8,003 nt of DNA from Clostridiales bacterium (GTDB taxonomy: Bacteria > Bacillota > Clostridia > Oscillospirales > Oscillospiraceae), in assembly GCA_021199695.1 (NCBI GenBank), contig JAJQHP010000021.1, forward strand, positions 1 through 8,003, in the 5' to 3' direction. The translations under genes and the position numbers were made by a program. The notes under the pieces were generated by a model. The model saw only the letters and a program-made list of their open reading frames with translations. It was not told the DNA's origin and did no database searches. This document shows, in pieces, positions 1 through 5,942 of this stretch (position 1 is its first letter; each line of letters starts with the position of its first letter).

Positions 1-1479
1 CAGGAGAAGAAAAAGTTCCGGCTTCCCCGGCCGGATATGGCCAAATTCCGGGCGAGCTTCCGCACCCGGAACTTCCGGGTGGGCGGCTACAGCGTGGTGG
101 CGGCGGCCATCGTGCTGGCGATTGCCATTATGGTAAACCTATTCGTCAACGCTCTCCCCTCCAGCTGGACTCAGCTGGACACCACCGCCTCCGGCGTATT
201 CTCCATCTCCTCCCAGACGGAGCAGATCGTGGGCGGCCTGGAGGAGGACGTGACCATCTACTGGGTGGTGCAGAGCGGCAGCGAGGATGCCTATCTGGAA
301 AACCTCCTGGGCCGGTATGAGTCTCTCAGCGACCATGTTTCCGTGGTGAAGAAGGACCCGGACGTCTATCCCACCTTCGTCACCCAGTACGGCCTGGACG
401 GGGCCACCAACAACGACCTGATCGTGGAGTGCGGCGACCGGTATACCACCGTCAGCGCCAGCGACCTCTACGAGTACGACTACAGCGACCACTACACCAC
501 CGGCACCTACGACATCAGCTTCGCCGGTGAGAGCAACCTGACCAGCGCCATCAGCTATGTCACCAGCGATGACCTGCCCAAGATCTACGTCCTCACCGGA
601 CACGGGGAGTCCAGTCTCAGCTCCGACTTCGAGACCGCCCTGGAGAAGGAGAATGTGGAGATCGAGGAGCTGTCCCTGCTGACGGTGGAGGCCGTCCCGG
701 AGGATGCGGACTGTATCCTCATCTACGGCCCCTCCAGCGACATCTCCGAGACGGAGCTGGAACTGCTCCAGGATTATCTCTCTGCCGGAGGCAACCTGTT
801 CCTGCTCACCGACACCCCGGAGGAGGACGACACACTGGCCAACCTGGAGACGCTGATGGCGGACTACGGGGTCACCACGGTGGAGGGCATCGTGGTGGAG
901 GGCAGCCAGAGCAACTACGCCTATGGCTATCCCTACTATCTGCTGCCGGAGCTGGAGAGCCATACCATCACCTCTCCCCTCATCTCTGACAACTACTATG
1001 TGCTCATCCCCATCGCCCAGGGACTGGAGATTGCGGACGACCTGGATGACAGCCTGTCCGTCAGCGCTCTGCTGACCACCTCTGACGAGGCCTATTCCAA
1101 GGTGGACGGCTGGGCCATGACCACCTACTCTCAGGAGAGCGGGGACATCGAAGGCCCCTTCAACCTGGCGGTGGCCATCACCAAGACCAACGACGACGAG
1201 ACGGAGAGCAAGATCGTCTGGGTGGGCGCCACCTCTCTGCTGGACGACGACACCAACACCGCCGTCTCCGGAGGCAACCAGAACCTCTTCCTCAACGCCG
1301 TCAACTGGATCTGCGGCCAGGAGAGCAGCATCTCCATCCGCAGCAAGAGCATCGTCTCTGAGTACCTGACCATCGACAGCGCCTCGGCCTCCGCCATGAC
1401 CCTGGCTGTGGTCATCATACTGCCCGTGATCTATCTGGTGATCGGCATCTGTATCTGGGCCAGGAGGCGGAGAGCATGA
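1..1479 (+). CDS. GldG-family ABC transporter auxiliary protein (5' end open)
   Basis: This is a probable extracytoplasmic auxiliary subunit of an ABC transporter of the GldG / ABC_transp_aux family (gliding-motility type, but common in non-gliding Clostridia; substrate unknown). Numbering from the ATG at 37 gives 480 residues. A basic N-terminus is followed by one membrane segment (about 18-40), a large outside domain with the family-typical GHGE stretch (188-191) and a Rossmann-like region around 225-262 (ADCILIYGPSS, GGNLFLLTDTP), then a second membrane segment (about 453-475) and a short basic tail, RRRRA. The frame stays open from base 1 to the ATG at 37, and no Shine-Dalgarno sequence sits at a usable distance before that ATG. 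I therefore think the true start lies left of the window and annotate the gene as partial. The stop overlaps the next start (ATGA). The ATPase and permease genes are expected upstream. Family assignment is fairly sure; the cargo is not known. Confidence 0.85.
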   Translation, partial: QEKKKFRLPRPDMAKFRASFRTRNFRVGGYSVVAAAIVLAIAIMVNLFVNALPSSWTQLDTTASGVFSISSQTEQIVGGLEEDVTIYWVVQSGSEDAYLENLLGRYESLSDHVSVVKKDPDVYPTFVTQYGLDGATNNDLIVECGDRYTTVSASDLYEYDYSDHYTTGTYDISFAGESNLTSAISYVTSDDLPKIYVLTGHGESSLSSDFETALEKENVEIEELSLLTVEAVPEDADCILIYGPSSDISETELELLQDYLSAGGNLFLLTDTPEEDDTLANLETLMADYGVTTVEGIVVEGSQSNYAYGYPYYLLPELESHTITSPLISDNYYVLIPIAQGLEIADDLDDSLSVSALLTTSDEAYSKVDGWAMTTYSQESGDIEGPFNLAVAITKTNDDETESKIVWVGATSLLDDDTNTAVSGGNQNLFLNAVNWICGQESSISIRSKSIVSEYLTIDSASASAMTLAVVIILPVIYLVIGICIWARRRRA

Positions 1480-2981
1480 AACGGAGAAGCCGCAGCACTA
1501 CGCTGCTGATTTTGCTGGGCGTCCTGCTGGTGCTCATCCTGGCCACCACGGCAGCCACCCTCCTGAACCCGGACAATCAGGTGGAGGAGGTGGAGACGGT
1601 CTATCTCCTGTCCGACCTGGACACGGACGCCGTCACCGGCCTGTCCTGGACCTATGACGGGGAGACAGTCTCCCTGACCAGCGACGGGGAGAGCTGGACG
1701 GACGCTGACGACGACAGCTTCCCCCTGGATGAGAGCTATCCCGAGAGCATGGTCTCCGCCCTGGCGGGGGTGACGGTCACCAAGACCATCGAGGAGCCGG
1801 CGGAGCTGTCCGAGTACGGCCTGGAGGAGCCGGCCTGCACCGTCACCGTCACGGTTGACGGAGAGGAGACGGAGCTGCTCATCGGGGACGAGAACACCCT
1901 GGACGGGGGCTACTACCTCTCCAACGGAGACGGGAACGTCTATATCGTGGATGACAGCCTGCTCTCTGCCTTCACCTACAGCCTGTACGACCTGATCGAG
2001 ATGGAGACCCTCCCCGACCTGTCCGACATCAGCCAGGTGACGGTGGACGCCGAGACCCAGACCCTGGATATTTACTATCTGGAGAACAGCGGTCTGGCCT
2101 ACAGCGACGAGTACACCTGGTTCCTGCTGGACGGGGAGGACTACCTGACCCTGGACAACGACACCACCGAGGCCCTGTTGGACTATGTCCAGTCCCTCTC
2201 CTGGGAGTCCTGCGCAGACTATAACGCCGACGAGGACGAGCTGGCTGACTATGGGCTGGATGAGCCCACGGTGACGGTGACGGTGGCCTACACCGAGACG
2301 GTGCAGGTGGACACCGGCGAGACGGACGACGACGGGGAGACGATCTACGAGACGGAGGAGCGGGACGCTTCCTTTGCCCTGGAGATCGGGGACTATTATG
2401 AGGGCGATTCCTGCTATGCCCGCATTGCTGGTTCCCAGATGGTCTATCTCATTGACGCCGATGTGTGTGATGTCCTGCTGTACACCGGCTATGACGACCT
2501 CCGGCCGGACGACATCCTCCTGATGGACTGGGACACCGTCACCTCCGCAGAGATCACCATTGACGATGTCACCTACACGGCGGAACGCACCACCCGGGAG
2601 GTGGAGGACGAGGACGGCGAGACCTCCGAGGAGACGGTCTGGCTGCTGGACGGCGAGGAAGTGGACATTGAGGACACGCTGGACGACCTGAACGACCTCA
2701 CCTCCACCGACAGCGATGACTCCGCCACCCCGGAGCGCAGCGCCATCGCCTCCTTCACCTTCCACCGGAACACCGACACCTACCAGACGGTGACGCTCAC
2801 CTTCTACCAGTACGACAGCTCCTCCTGCCTGGCGGAGCTCAACGGGGAGACCCGGCTGTTCTGCGACCGGGAGGATGTGGAGGCCATCGCCGACGAGCTG
2901 GTGTCCATCCTGACCGGCGAGACGGAGGAGGAAGATACCTCCGAGGACGAGGCCGATACGGACATCACTGAGGACGAGTAA
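1476..2981 (+). CDS. DUF4340 domain-containing membrane-anchored protein
   Basis: This 501-residue protein is the usual partner encoded after GldG-like proteins. Its molecular role is not established. A basic start (KRRSRS) and one hydrophobic segment (about 8-30) give an N-terminal anchor with the rest outside the cell. The outer part shows repeated DUF4340-like units. LSEYGLEEP (111-119) followed by a beta-rich VTVTV stretch, LLIGD and a VYIVDD strand matches LADYGLDEP (256-264) followed by VTVTV, LEIGD and VYLID (323-327). A third, weaker unit starts near 352. The C-terminal 20 or so residues are almost all Asp, Glu, Ser and Thr, and the whole protein is strongly acidic. The start is set by AGGAGG at 1462-1467, eight bases before the ATG, and overlaps the previous stop, so the two proteins are translationally coupled. 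A strong terminator follows. Family call is good; function is inferred only from its ABC-system neighbour. Confidence 0.85.
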   Translation: MKRRSRSTTLLILLGVLLVLILATTAATLLNPDNQVEEVETVYLLSDLDTDAVTGLSWTYDGETVSLTSDGESWTDADDDSFPLDESYPESMVSALAGVTVTKTIEEPAELSEYGLEEPACTVTVTVDGEETELLIGDENTLDGGYYLSNGDGNVYIVDDSLLSAFTYSLYDLIEMETLPDLSDISQVTVDAETQTLDIYYLENSGLAYSDEYTWFLLDGEDYLTLDNDTTEALLDYVQSLSWESCADYNADEDELADYGLDEPTVTVTVAYTETVQVDTGETDDDGETIYETEERDASFALEIGDYYEGDSCYARIAGSQMVYLIDADVCDVLLYTGYDDLRPDDILLMDWDTVTSAEITIDDVTYTAERTTREVEDEDGETSEETVWLLDGEEVDIEDTLDDLNDLTSTDSDDSATPERSAIASFTFHRNTDTYQTVTLTFYQYDSSSCLAELNGETRLFCDREDVEAIADELVSILTGETEEEDTSEDEADTDITEDE

Positions 2982-2994
2982 ACCAAATACGCCT

Positions 2995-3035
2995 GCGGGC
3001 CGAGCCTTTGACGGGGCTCGGCCCGCTTCTTCTCT
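2995..3035 (+). terminator. Rho-independent terminator after the DUF4340 gene
   Basis: A perfect 12-bp stem, GCGGGCCGAGCC (2995-3006) pairing with GGCTCGGCCCGC (3015-3026), encloses an 8-nt loop. It is followed by the pyrimidine run TTCTTCTCT. It starts 14 bases after the stop codon, so it most likely ends the ABC-system operon. The tail is T/C mixed, not pure T, which is the only weakness. Confidence 0.85.
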
Positions 3036-3231
3036 GGCTCCCTCTCTGAGGCGAAGTGCCGCCGTAGGCGGTAGAGCTGTCGCCGCCAGGCGACTGAGGG
3101 AGAGCGGTACGCAGTACCGGTCAATTATGCACTCCCGGCGAATTCGCCGGAAAGGTTCAGCGCATGGACAGTATCTGCCGCTCTCCTTCCGTCACGGCTT
3201 CGCCGTGCCACCTCCCTCAGAGAGGGAGGCA
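3035..3231. repeat. MITE-like inverted-repeat element with internal hairpins
   Basis: This is about 197 bases of non-coding DNA between a terminator and a promoter. The ends are inverted repeats: TGGCTCCCTCTCTGAGG (3035-3051) against CCTCAGAGAGGGAGGCA (3215-3231), 16 of 17 pairs matching. A second nested pair is GAGGGAGAGCGG (3096-3107) with CCGCTCTCCTTC (3178-3189), 11 of 12. Inside are several short hairpins: CCGCC-GTA-GGCGG, GTCGCC-GCCA-GGCGAC, CGGTA-CGCAG-TACCG, CACGGC-TTC-GCCGTG, and the perfect 16-nt palindrome CCGGCGAATTCGCCGG (3135-3150). No transposase and no convincing gene lies within it; an ATG at 3127 opens a frame but has no ribosome binding site. From memory, repeats of this kind are scattered in Oscillospiraceae genomes, but copy number cannot be tested here. 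No clear target-site duplication is visible. Confidence 0.65.
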
Positions 3232-3274
3232 AGGGGGTGCTCTGTCATCCCCCACGTTTCAACCTGTATTTCCC

Positions 3275-3303
3275 TTGCAAAACTCTCACAATACTGCTAC
3301 AAT
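3275..3303 (+). promoter_or_regulatory. Sigma-70/SigA-type promoter, extended -10
   Basis: TTGCAA (3275-3280) and TACAAT (3298-3303) are separated by exactly 17 bases, each five of six to consensus. A TG dinucleotide one base before the -10 (3295-3296) makes it an extended -10 promoter. Transcription would start near 3310, leaving a leader of about 48 bases before the ATG at 3358. The surrounding AT-rich patch stands out from the GC-rich neighbourhood. It should drive the small protein and the cysteine desulfurase. Confidence 0.75.
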
Positions 3304-3344
3304 ATCGATACCGAAAACAGGGAAATCTTTCCACCTCGCCCAGA

Positions 3345-3350
3345 GAGGAG
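3345..3350 (+). promoter_or_regulatory. Ribosome binding site that fixes the start at 3358
   Basis: GAGGAG lies seven bases before the ATG at 3358 and downstream of the promoter at 3275-3303. This favours a 73-residue product over the longer in-frame reading from 3127, whose first half would run through the repeat element and start before the promoter. Confidence 0.7.
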
Positions 3351-3357
3351 CGTGCCC

Positions 3358-3579
3358 ATGTGGTTCCAACGGAAGCGGCCCCGGCCCCTGGCCTACGACC
3401 CCGCCCGGCAGCAGCCGGTCATCCGGGCCAGCATCTGCACCGGGGAACAGACCGCCTGTCTCCGGGACCGGGAGACGGGCAGGCTGGAGGAGATTATGCT
3501 CCTGCGCACCCCGCAGGACCGGCGAAACTTCTGCCGGTCTTGCGGCGTGAGTGAGGACGAGGTGGAGATCATCTATTGA
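3358..3579 (+). CDS. Small conserved-type protein with four cysteines, next to a cysteine desulfurase
   Basis: The product is 73 residues with no signal peptide or membrane segment, so it is probably cytoplasmic. It begins with a basic stretch (MWFQRKRPRP) and a YDP turn. It then has VIRASICTGEQTAC (Cys27, Cys34), a predicted strand-turn-strand with basic and acidic residues, and ends NFCRSCGVSEDEVEIIY with a CxxC pair (Cys59, Cys62). From memory, similar small proteins occur beside cysteine desulfurase genes in Clostridia, and some carry the label 'aspartate dehydrogenase'. At 73 residues, with no Rossmann GxGxxG motif, it cannot be such an enzyme. The gene is 39 bases upstream of the desulfurase and shares its promoter. 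A sulfur-acceptor, regulatory or metal-binding role is possible but is inference from position and the cysteines only. Confidence 0.75.
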   Translation: MWFQRKRPRPLAYDPARQQPVIRASICTGEQTACLRDRETGRLEEIMLLRTPQDRRNFCRSCGVSEDEVEIIY

Positions 3580-3618
3580 TACGGGCCGAAACCGGCCCTG
3601 TGAGAGAGGCAAGCGTCA

Positions 3619-4758
3619 ATGACTGCATATCTGGACAATGCCGCCACCACTCCGGTGAGCGAGGCCGCCGCCCAGGCGGCGCTGGAGGCCATGCGGGAGG
3701 GCTGGGGCAATCCCTCCTCCCGGTATCCCCTGGGAAGCCGGGCCGCCGCCCGGGTCAGGCAGGACCGGGAGACGGTGGCCCGCGCCCTGGGCTGCCGGGC
3801 AGAGGAGGTGGTGTTCACCTCCTGCGGCACCGAGGGGGACAACTGGGCCATTCAGGCCGCTGCACACAAAAACCGCCGGGTGGGCAAGCACATCATCACC
3901 ACCGCCATCGAGCACGCCGCCGTGCTGGAGCCCTGCCGCCGTCTGGAGCAGGCGGGCTACGAGGTGACCTTCCTCCCGCCGGACCGGGACGGCTCGGTGC
4001 GCCTGGAGGCGCTGGAGGCCGCTCTCCGGCCGGATACGGTGCTGGTGTCCATGATGCTGGTGAACAACGAGCTGGGGAGCGTCCTCCCCGTCCGGGAGGC
4101 GGTCCGGCTGACCCGGCGGCTGGCGCCCAGGGCTCTGTTTCACACCGACGCGGTCCAGGGTTTTTTGAAGATCCCCTTCACTCCGAAGGAGCTGGGGGTG
4201 GACCTGCTGACCGTCAGCGGCCACAAAATCCACGCCCCCAAGGGAGTGGGCGCTCTGTATATCCGCTCCGGCCTGGGGCTGGAGCCGTTCATTCTGGGGG
4301 GCGGACAGGAGCGGGGCCTCCGCTCCGGCACCGAGGCCACCGCCCAGATCGCCGCCCTGGCCGCCGCCTGCCGGGAGGGAAAAGAACGGTTTGACCGGGA
4401 CGTGGCCCACATGGAGGAGCTGAAAGCCTACACTCTGGAGCAGCTGGCCCTCCGGGTGCCGGAGGCCAGGCGCATCGGGGCGGGGACCGCCCCTCACATC
4501 CTGGCCCTGACCCTGCCGGGATACAAGGCGGAGGTGCTGGTGCGGGTGCTGGGCGATATGGGGGTCTGCGTCTCCGCAGGCTCCGCCTGTCACCGGGGAA
4601 AGCCCAGCCACGTCTACGCCGCCATGGGCCTGAGCAAGGGGGAGCGGGACGGCTCCTTCCGGGTGTCCTTTTCCGGCGGGACCCGCCGGGAGGAGGTGGA
4701 CGCCCTTGTGGACGGACTGGTCCGGGCCAGGGACGGGCTGTTCACCACCATGTCGTGA
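3619..4758 (+). CDS. Cysteine desulfurase, NifS/IscS class (PLP-dependent, class V fold)
   Basis: The enzyme removes sulfur from L-cysteine, giving alanine and an enzyme persulfide used for Fe-S clusters, thio-modified tRNA or other cofactors. It has 379 residues, normal for the family. Visible motifs, in order: YLDNAATTP (4-12); GNPSS (30-34); the cofactor-stacking His99 in IEHAA; the NNELG loop (149-153); HTDAVQG (175-181) with Asp177 and Gln180 for the pyridine ring; SGHK (200-203) with Lys203 as the PLP Schiff-base residue; GGGQERGLRSGTEAT (227-241); and SAGSAC with the persulfide cysteine Cys324. The loop after Cys324 reads HRGKPSHVY, about two residues shorter than the TSGSLEPSHVL type of NifS/IscS. 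A purine-rich site, AGAGG (3605-3609), precedes the ATG. No IscU, NifU or ThiI gene is visible in the window, so its sulfur acceptor is unknown. I do not assign iscS or nifS. Confidence 0.92.
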   Translation: MTAYLDNAATTPVSEAAAQAALEAMREGWGNPSSRYPLGSRAAARVRQDRETVARALGCRAEEVVFTSCGTEGDNWAIQAAAHKNRRVGKHIITTAIEHAAVLEPCRRLEQAGYEVTFLPPDRDGSVRLEALEAALRPDTVLVSMMLVNNELGSVLPVREAVRLTRRLAPRALFHTDAVQGFLKIPFTPKELGVDLLTVSGHKIHAPKGVGALYIRSGLGLEPFILGGGQERGLRSGTEATAQIAALAAACREGKERFDRDVAHMEELKAYTLEQLALRVPEARRIGAGTAPHILALTLPGYKAEVLVRVLGDMGVCVSAGSACHRGKPSHVYAAMGLSKGERDGSFRVSFSGGTRREEVDALVDGLVRARDGLFTTMS

Positions 4759-4808
4759 TTCTTTTGGCTGAAAAAACGCCGATTCGGACACAGAACTCAA
4801 TTTGTCCG

Positions 4809-4837
4809 TTGCCCCCGGCGGCAGCGTGTATTACACT
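4809..4837 (+). promoter_or_regulatory. Possible promoter with overlapping 11-nt palindrome
   Basis: TTGCCC (4809-4814) and TACACT (4832-4837) are 17 bases apart, each four of six to SigA consensus. A perfect palindrome, GTGTA-T-TACAC (4826-4836), overlaps the -10 and could be an operator. No convincing terminator follows the cysteine desulfurase in the 115-base gap, so the next gene may also be reached by read-through. Weak evidence. Confidence 0.35.
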
Positions 4838-4859
4838 GACGGCGAAGCGACAGCACAGG

Positions 4860-4865
4860 AAGGAG
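4860..4865 (+). promoter_or_regulatory. Ribosome binding site that fixes the start at 4874
   Basis: AAGGAG sits eight bases before the ATG at 4874. The in-frame TTG at 4802 would add 24 residues, but it lacks a good site and would place the putative promoter inside the coding region. The shorter form is therefore preferred. Confidence 0.75.
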
Positions 4866-4873
4866 CAGGTCGG

Positions 4874-5887
4874 ATGGAGAACAACATTCCCCGTATTTTG
4901 ATCGAGATCACCGCCCGGGAGGCAATCAAAGAGCTAAAGCGCACGCCCCGGCGGGGCATCCGGAATATGGTGGACCTGGCGCTGAATTTCTGCCATGGAC
5001 GCTTTCAGCGGGCGTTTTTTGAGTCTGCCCAGCGGCTGCTCCAGAATGAGCAGAGCGCCTATTATGAGCTGGTCTACGACCTGGTGAACCGGATAGACAC
5101 CGACCGGCTGATGACCTTCGGAATGAACCTGGGCTACAACAGCTGCACCAGCGGGGCCAAGACCATCCGCAGGATAGAGGCCGACGAGGGGTACAACATC
5201 CCATGGCTCGTCAGCGTCATCCTCAACGGAGATCGGTACCTGGAGCGGGAGGAAGCCTATTGCAGTCTCATCGACCAGGGGCGGAAGCTGGGCATCTACT
5301 TCTGGCAGCTCTTCTCCCAGGGAAATGCGGCGGAGCTGCTGGCCCTGCCCCGGAAGTACAAGGATTGCGCCTTTGCCCTGTTCTGCACCCCGGAGGAGTG
5401 GGATGAGACTCTGCTGGAGGAGGCCGCTCCCCTATACAACCTGCTGCCGGCGGTCCGCTACGAGGACGGGGCGGAGGAGGTCTGCCGCCGGATGCGGGAG
5501 CGGGGGCTGTTCTACGCCGTCTATGTCCCCTACGGTACGGAGGAGCTGGCAGATATCAGGAGCGGCGAGCTGTTTGCCTGTACCGAGCCACTGGGGGCGG
5601 CGTTTACCGTGCTGGCGCCCAGAGAGGACTGCCCGGCGGAGGTACGTCAGCAGGCCTATGAATCCGCCGTCCAGGTCCGGCAGTCTCAGCACTACCGCAC
5701 CATCCCGTGGGATATTCTGGGAGACAGCCGTATGGTGGACAGCGTCATCTCGGAGGACGAGTGCTTTGCCGTCTTTGCGCCGTCCGGCGACCTGATCCAG
5801 CCGGAGGGGGCAGAGGAGCATCTGAACCTGTTCCAAATGCCGCTGACGGACATCCTCCGGGCGGCATACCCGAAGAAAAAGGCATAA
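4874..5887 (+). CDS. Uncharacterised 337-residue protein
   Basis: I do not recognise the family with confidence. The protein has 337 residues and appears soluble, without signal peptide or membrane helix. The N-terminal 80 residues look helical and charged. A motif-like stretch follows, FGMNLGYNSCTSGAKTIRR (82-100), then EGYNIPW (105-111) and a strand, LVSVIL. The middle has alternating helices and strands (QGRKLGIYFWQLFSQGN 135-151, CAFALF 165-170, FYAVYVPYG 213-221, GAAFTVLAP 241-249), suggesting an alpha/beta or barrel fold. The C-terminal part, ECFAVFAPSGDLIQP (296-310) followed by LNLFQMPLTDIL, resembles in outline the tail of radical-SAM/SPASM proteins. However, no CxxxCxxC cluster motif is present, so a catalytic radical-SAM role is not supported. 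Nine cysteines are scattered (40, 91, 130, 165, 171, 203, 236, 253, 297). Base composition matches the neighbours, and a terminator follows directly. That it is a real gene is nearly certain; its function is unknown. Confidence 0.85.
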   Translation: MENNIPRILIEITAREAIKELKRTPRRGIRNMVDLALNFCHGRFQRAFFESAQRLLQNEQSAYYELVYDLVNRIDTDRLMTFGMNLGYNSCTSGAKTIRRIEADEGYNIPWLVSVILNGDRYLEREEAYCSLIDQGRKLGIYFWQLFSQGNAAELLALPRKYKDCAFALFCTPEEWDETLLEEAAPLYNLLPAVRYEDGAEEVCRRMRERGLFYAVYVPYGTEELADIRSGELFACTEPLGAAFTVLAPREDCPAEVRQQAYESAVQVRQSQHYRTIPWDILGDSRMVDSVISEDECFAVFAPSGDLIQPEGAEEHLNLFQMPLTDILRAAYPKKKA

Positions 5888-5898
5888 AGAGATAAACG

Positions 5899-5930
5899 AA
5901 AAGGCCCGGAGCCAGAAACTCCGGGCCTTT
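5899..5930. terminator. Bidirectional intrinsic terminator between convergent genes
   Basis: The stem GGCCCGGAG (5903-5911) pairs perfectly with CTCCGGGCC (5919-5927) around the loop CCAGAAA. AAAA lies before the stem and TTT after it, so both strands read as a GC stem with a short U-run. The gap between the two convergent stop codons is only 55 bases, so this hairpin plausibly serves both the gene ending at 5887 and the minus-strand operon ending at 5943. Confidence 0.85.
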
Positions 5931-5942
5931 GCTGTGCATTGT

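Noticed and set aside
1431..2765. Open frame of 444 codons on the minus strand opposite the DUF4340 gene
   Set aside because: It is antisense to a well-supported gene with a proper ribosome binding site. Its product is low-complexity, rich in Val, Gly, Gln and Leu with no domain, as expected from GC-rich antisense reading.
3035..3231. CRISPR array or small structured RNA gene
   Set aside because: The repeats are inverted and unequal with no regular spacer pattern, and no known RNA consensus is recognisable. An inverted-repeat element explains the region better.
3127..3357. N-terminal extension of the 73-aa protein from an ATG at 3127
   Set aside because: It runs through the inverted-repeat element and the promoter and has no ribosome binding site, while the ATG at 3358 has one at good spacing.
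3358..3579. 'Aspartate dehydrogenase' label for the small protein
   Set aside because: The protein has 73 residues and no dinucleotide-binding motif, so the enzymatic name cannot be right.
3616..4800. Open frame of 394 codons on the minus strand opposite the cysteine desulfurase, and a 272-codon plus-strand frame at 3576-4394
   Set aside because: Both lie over a desulfurase whose catalytic residues are all in place. Their products are Gly/Pro/Ala/His-rich without motifs.
4785..4808. Hairpin CGGACA ... TGTCCG after the desulfurase as a terminator
   Set aside because: The stem is only 6 bp, the loop is 12 nt, and no T-run follows, so it is too weak to call.
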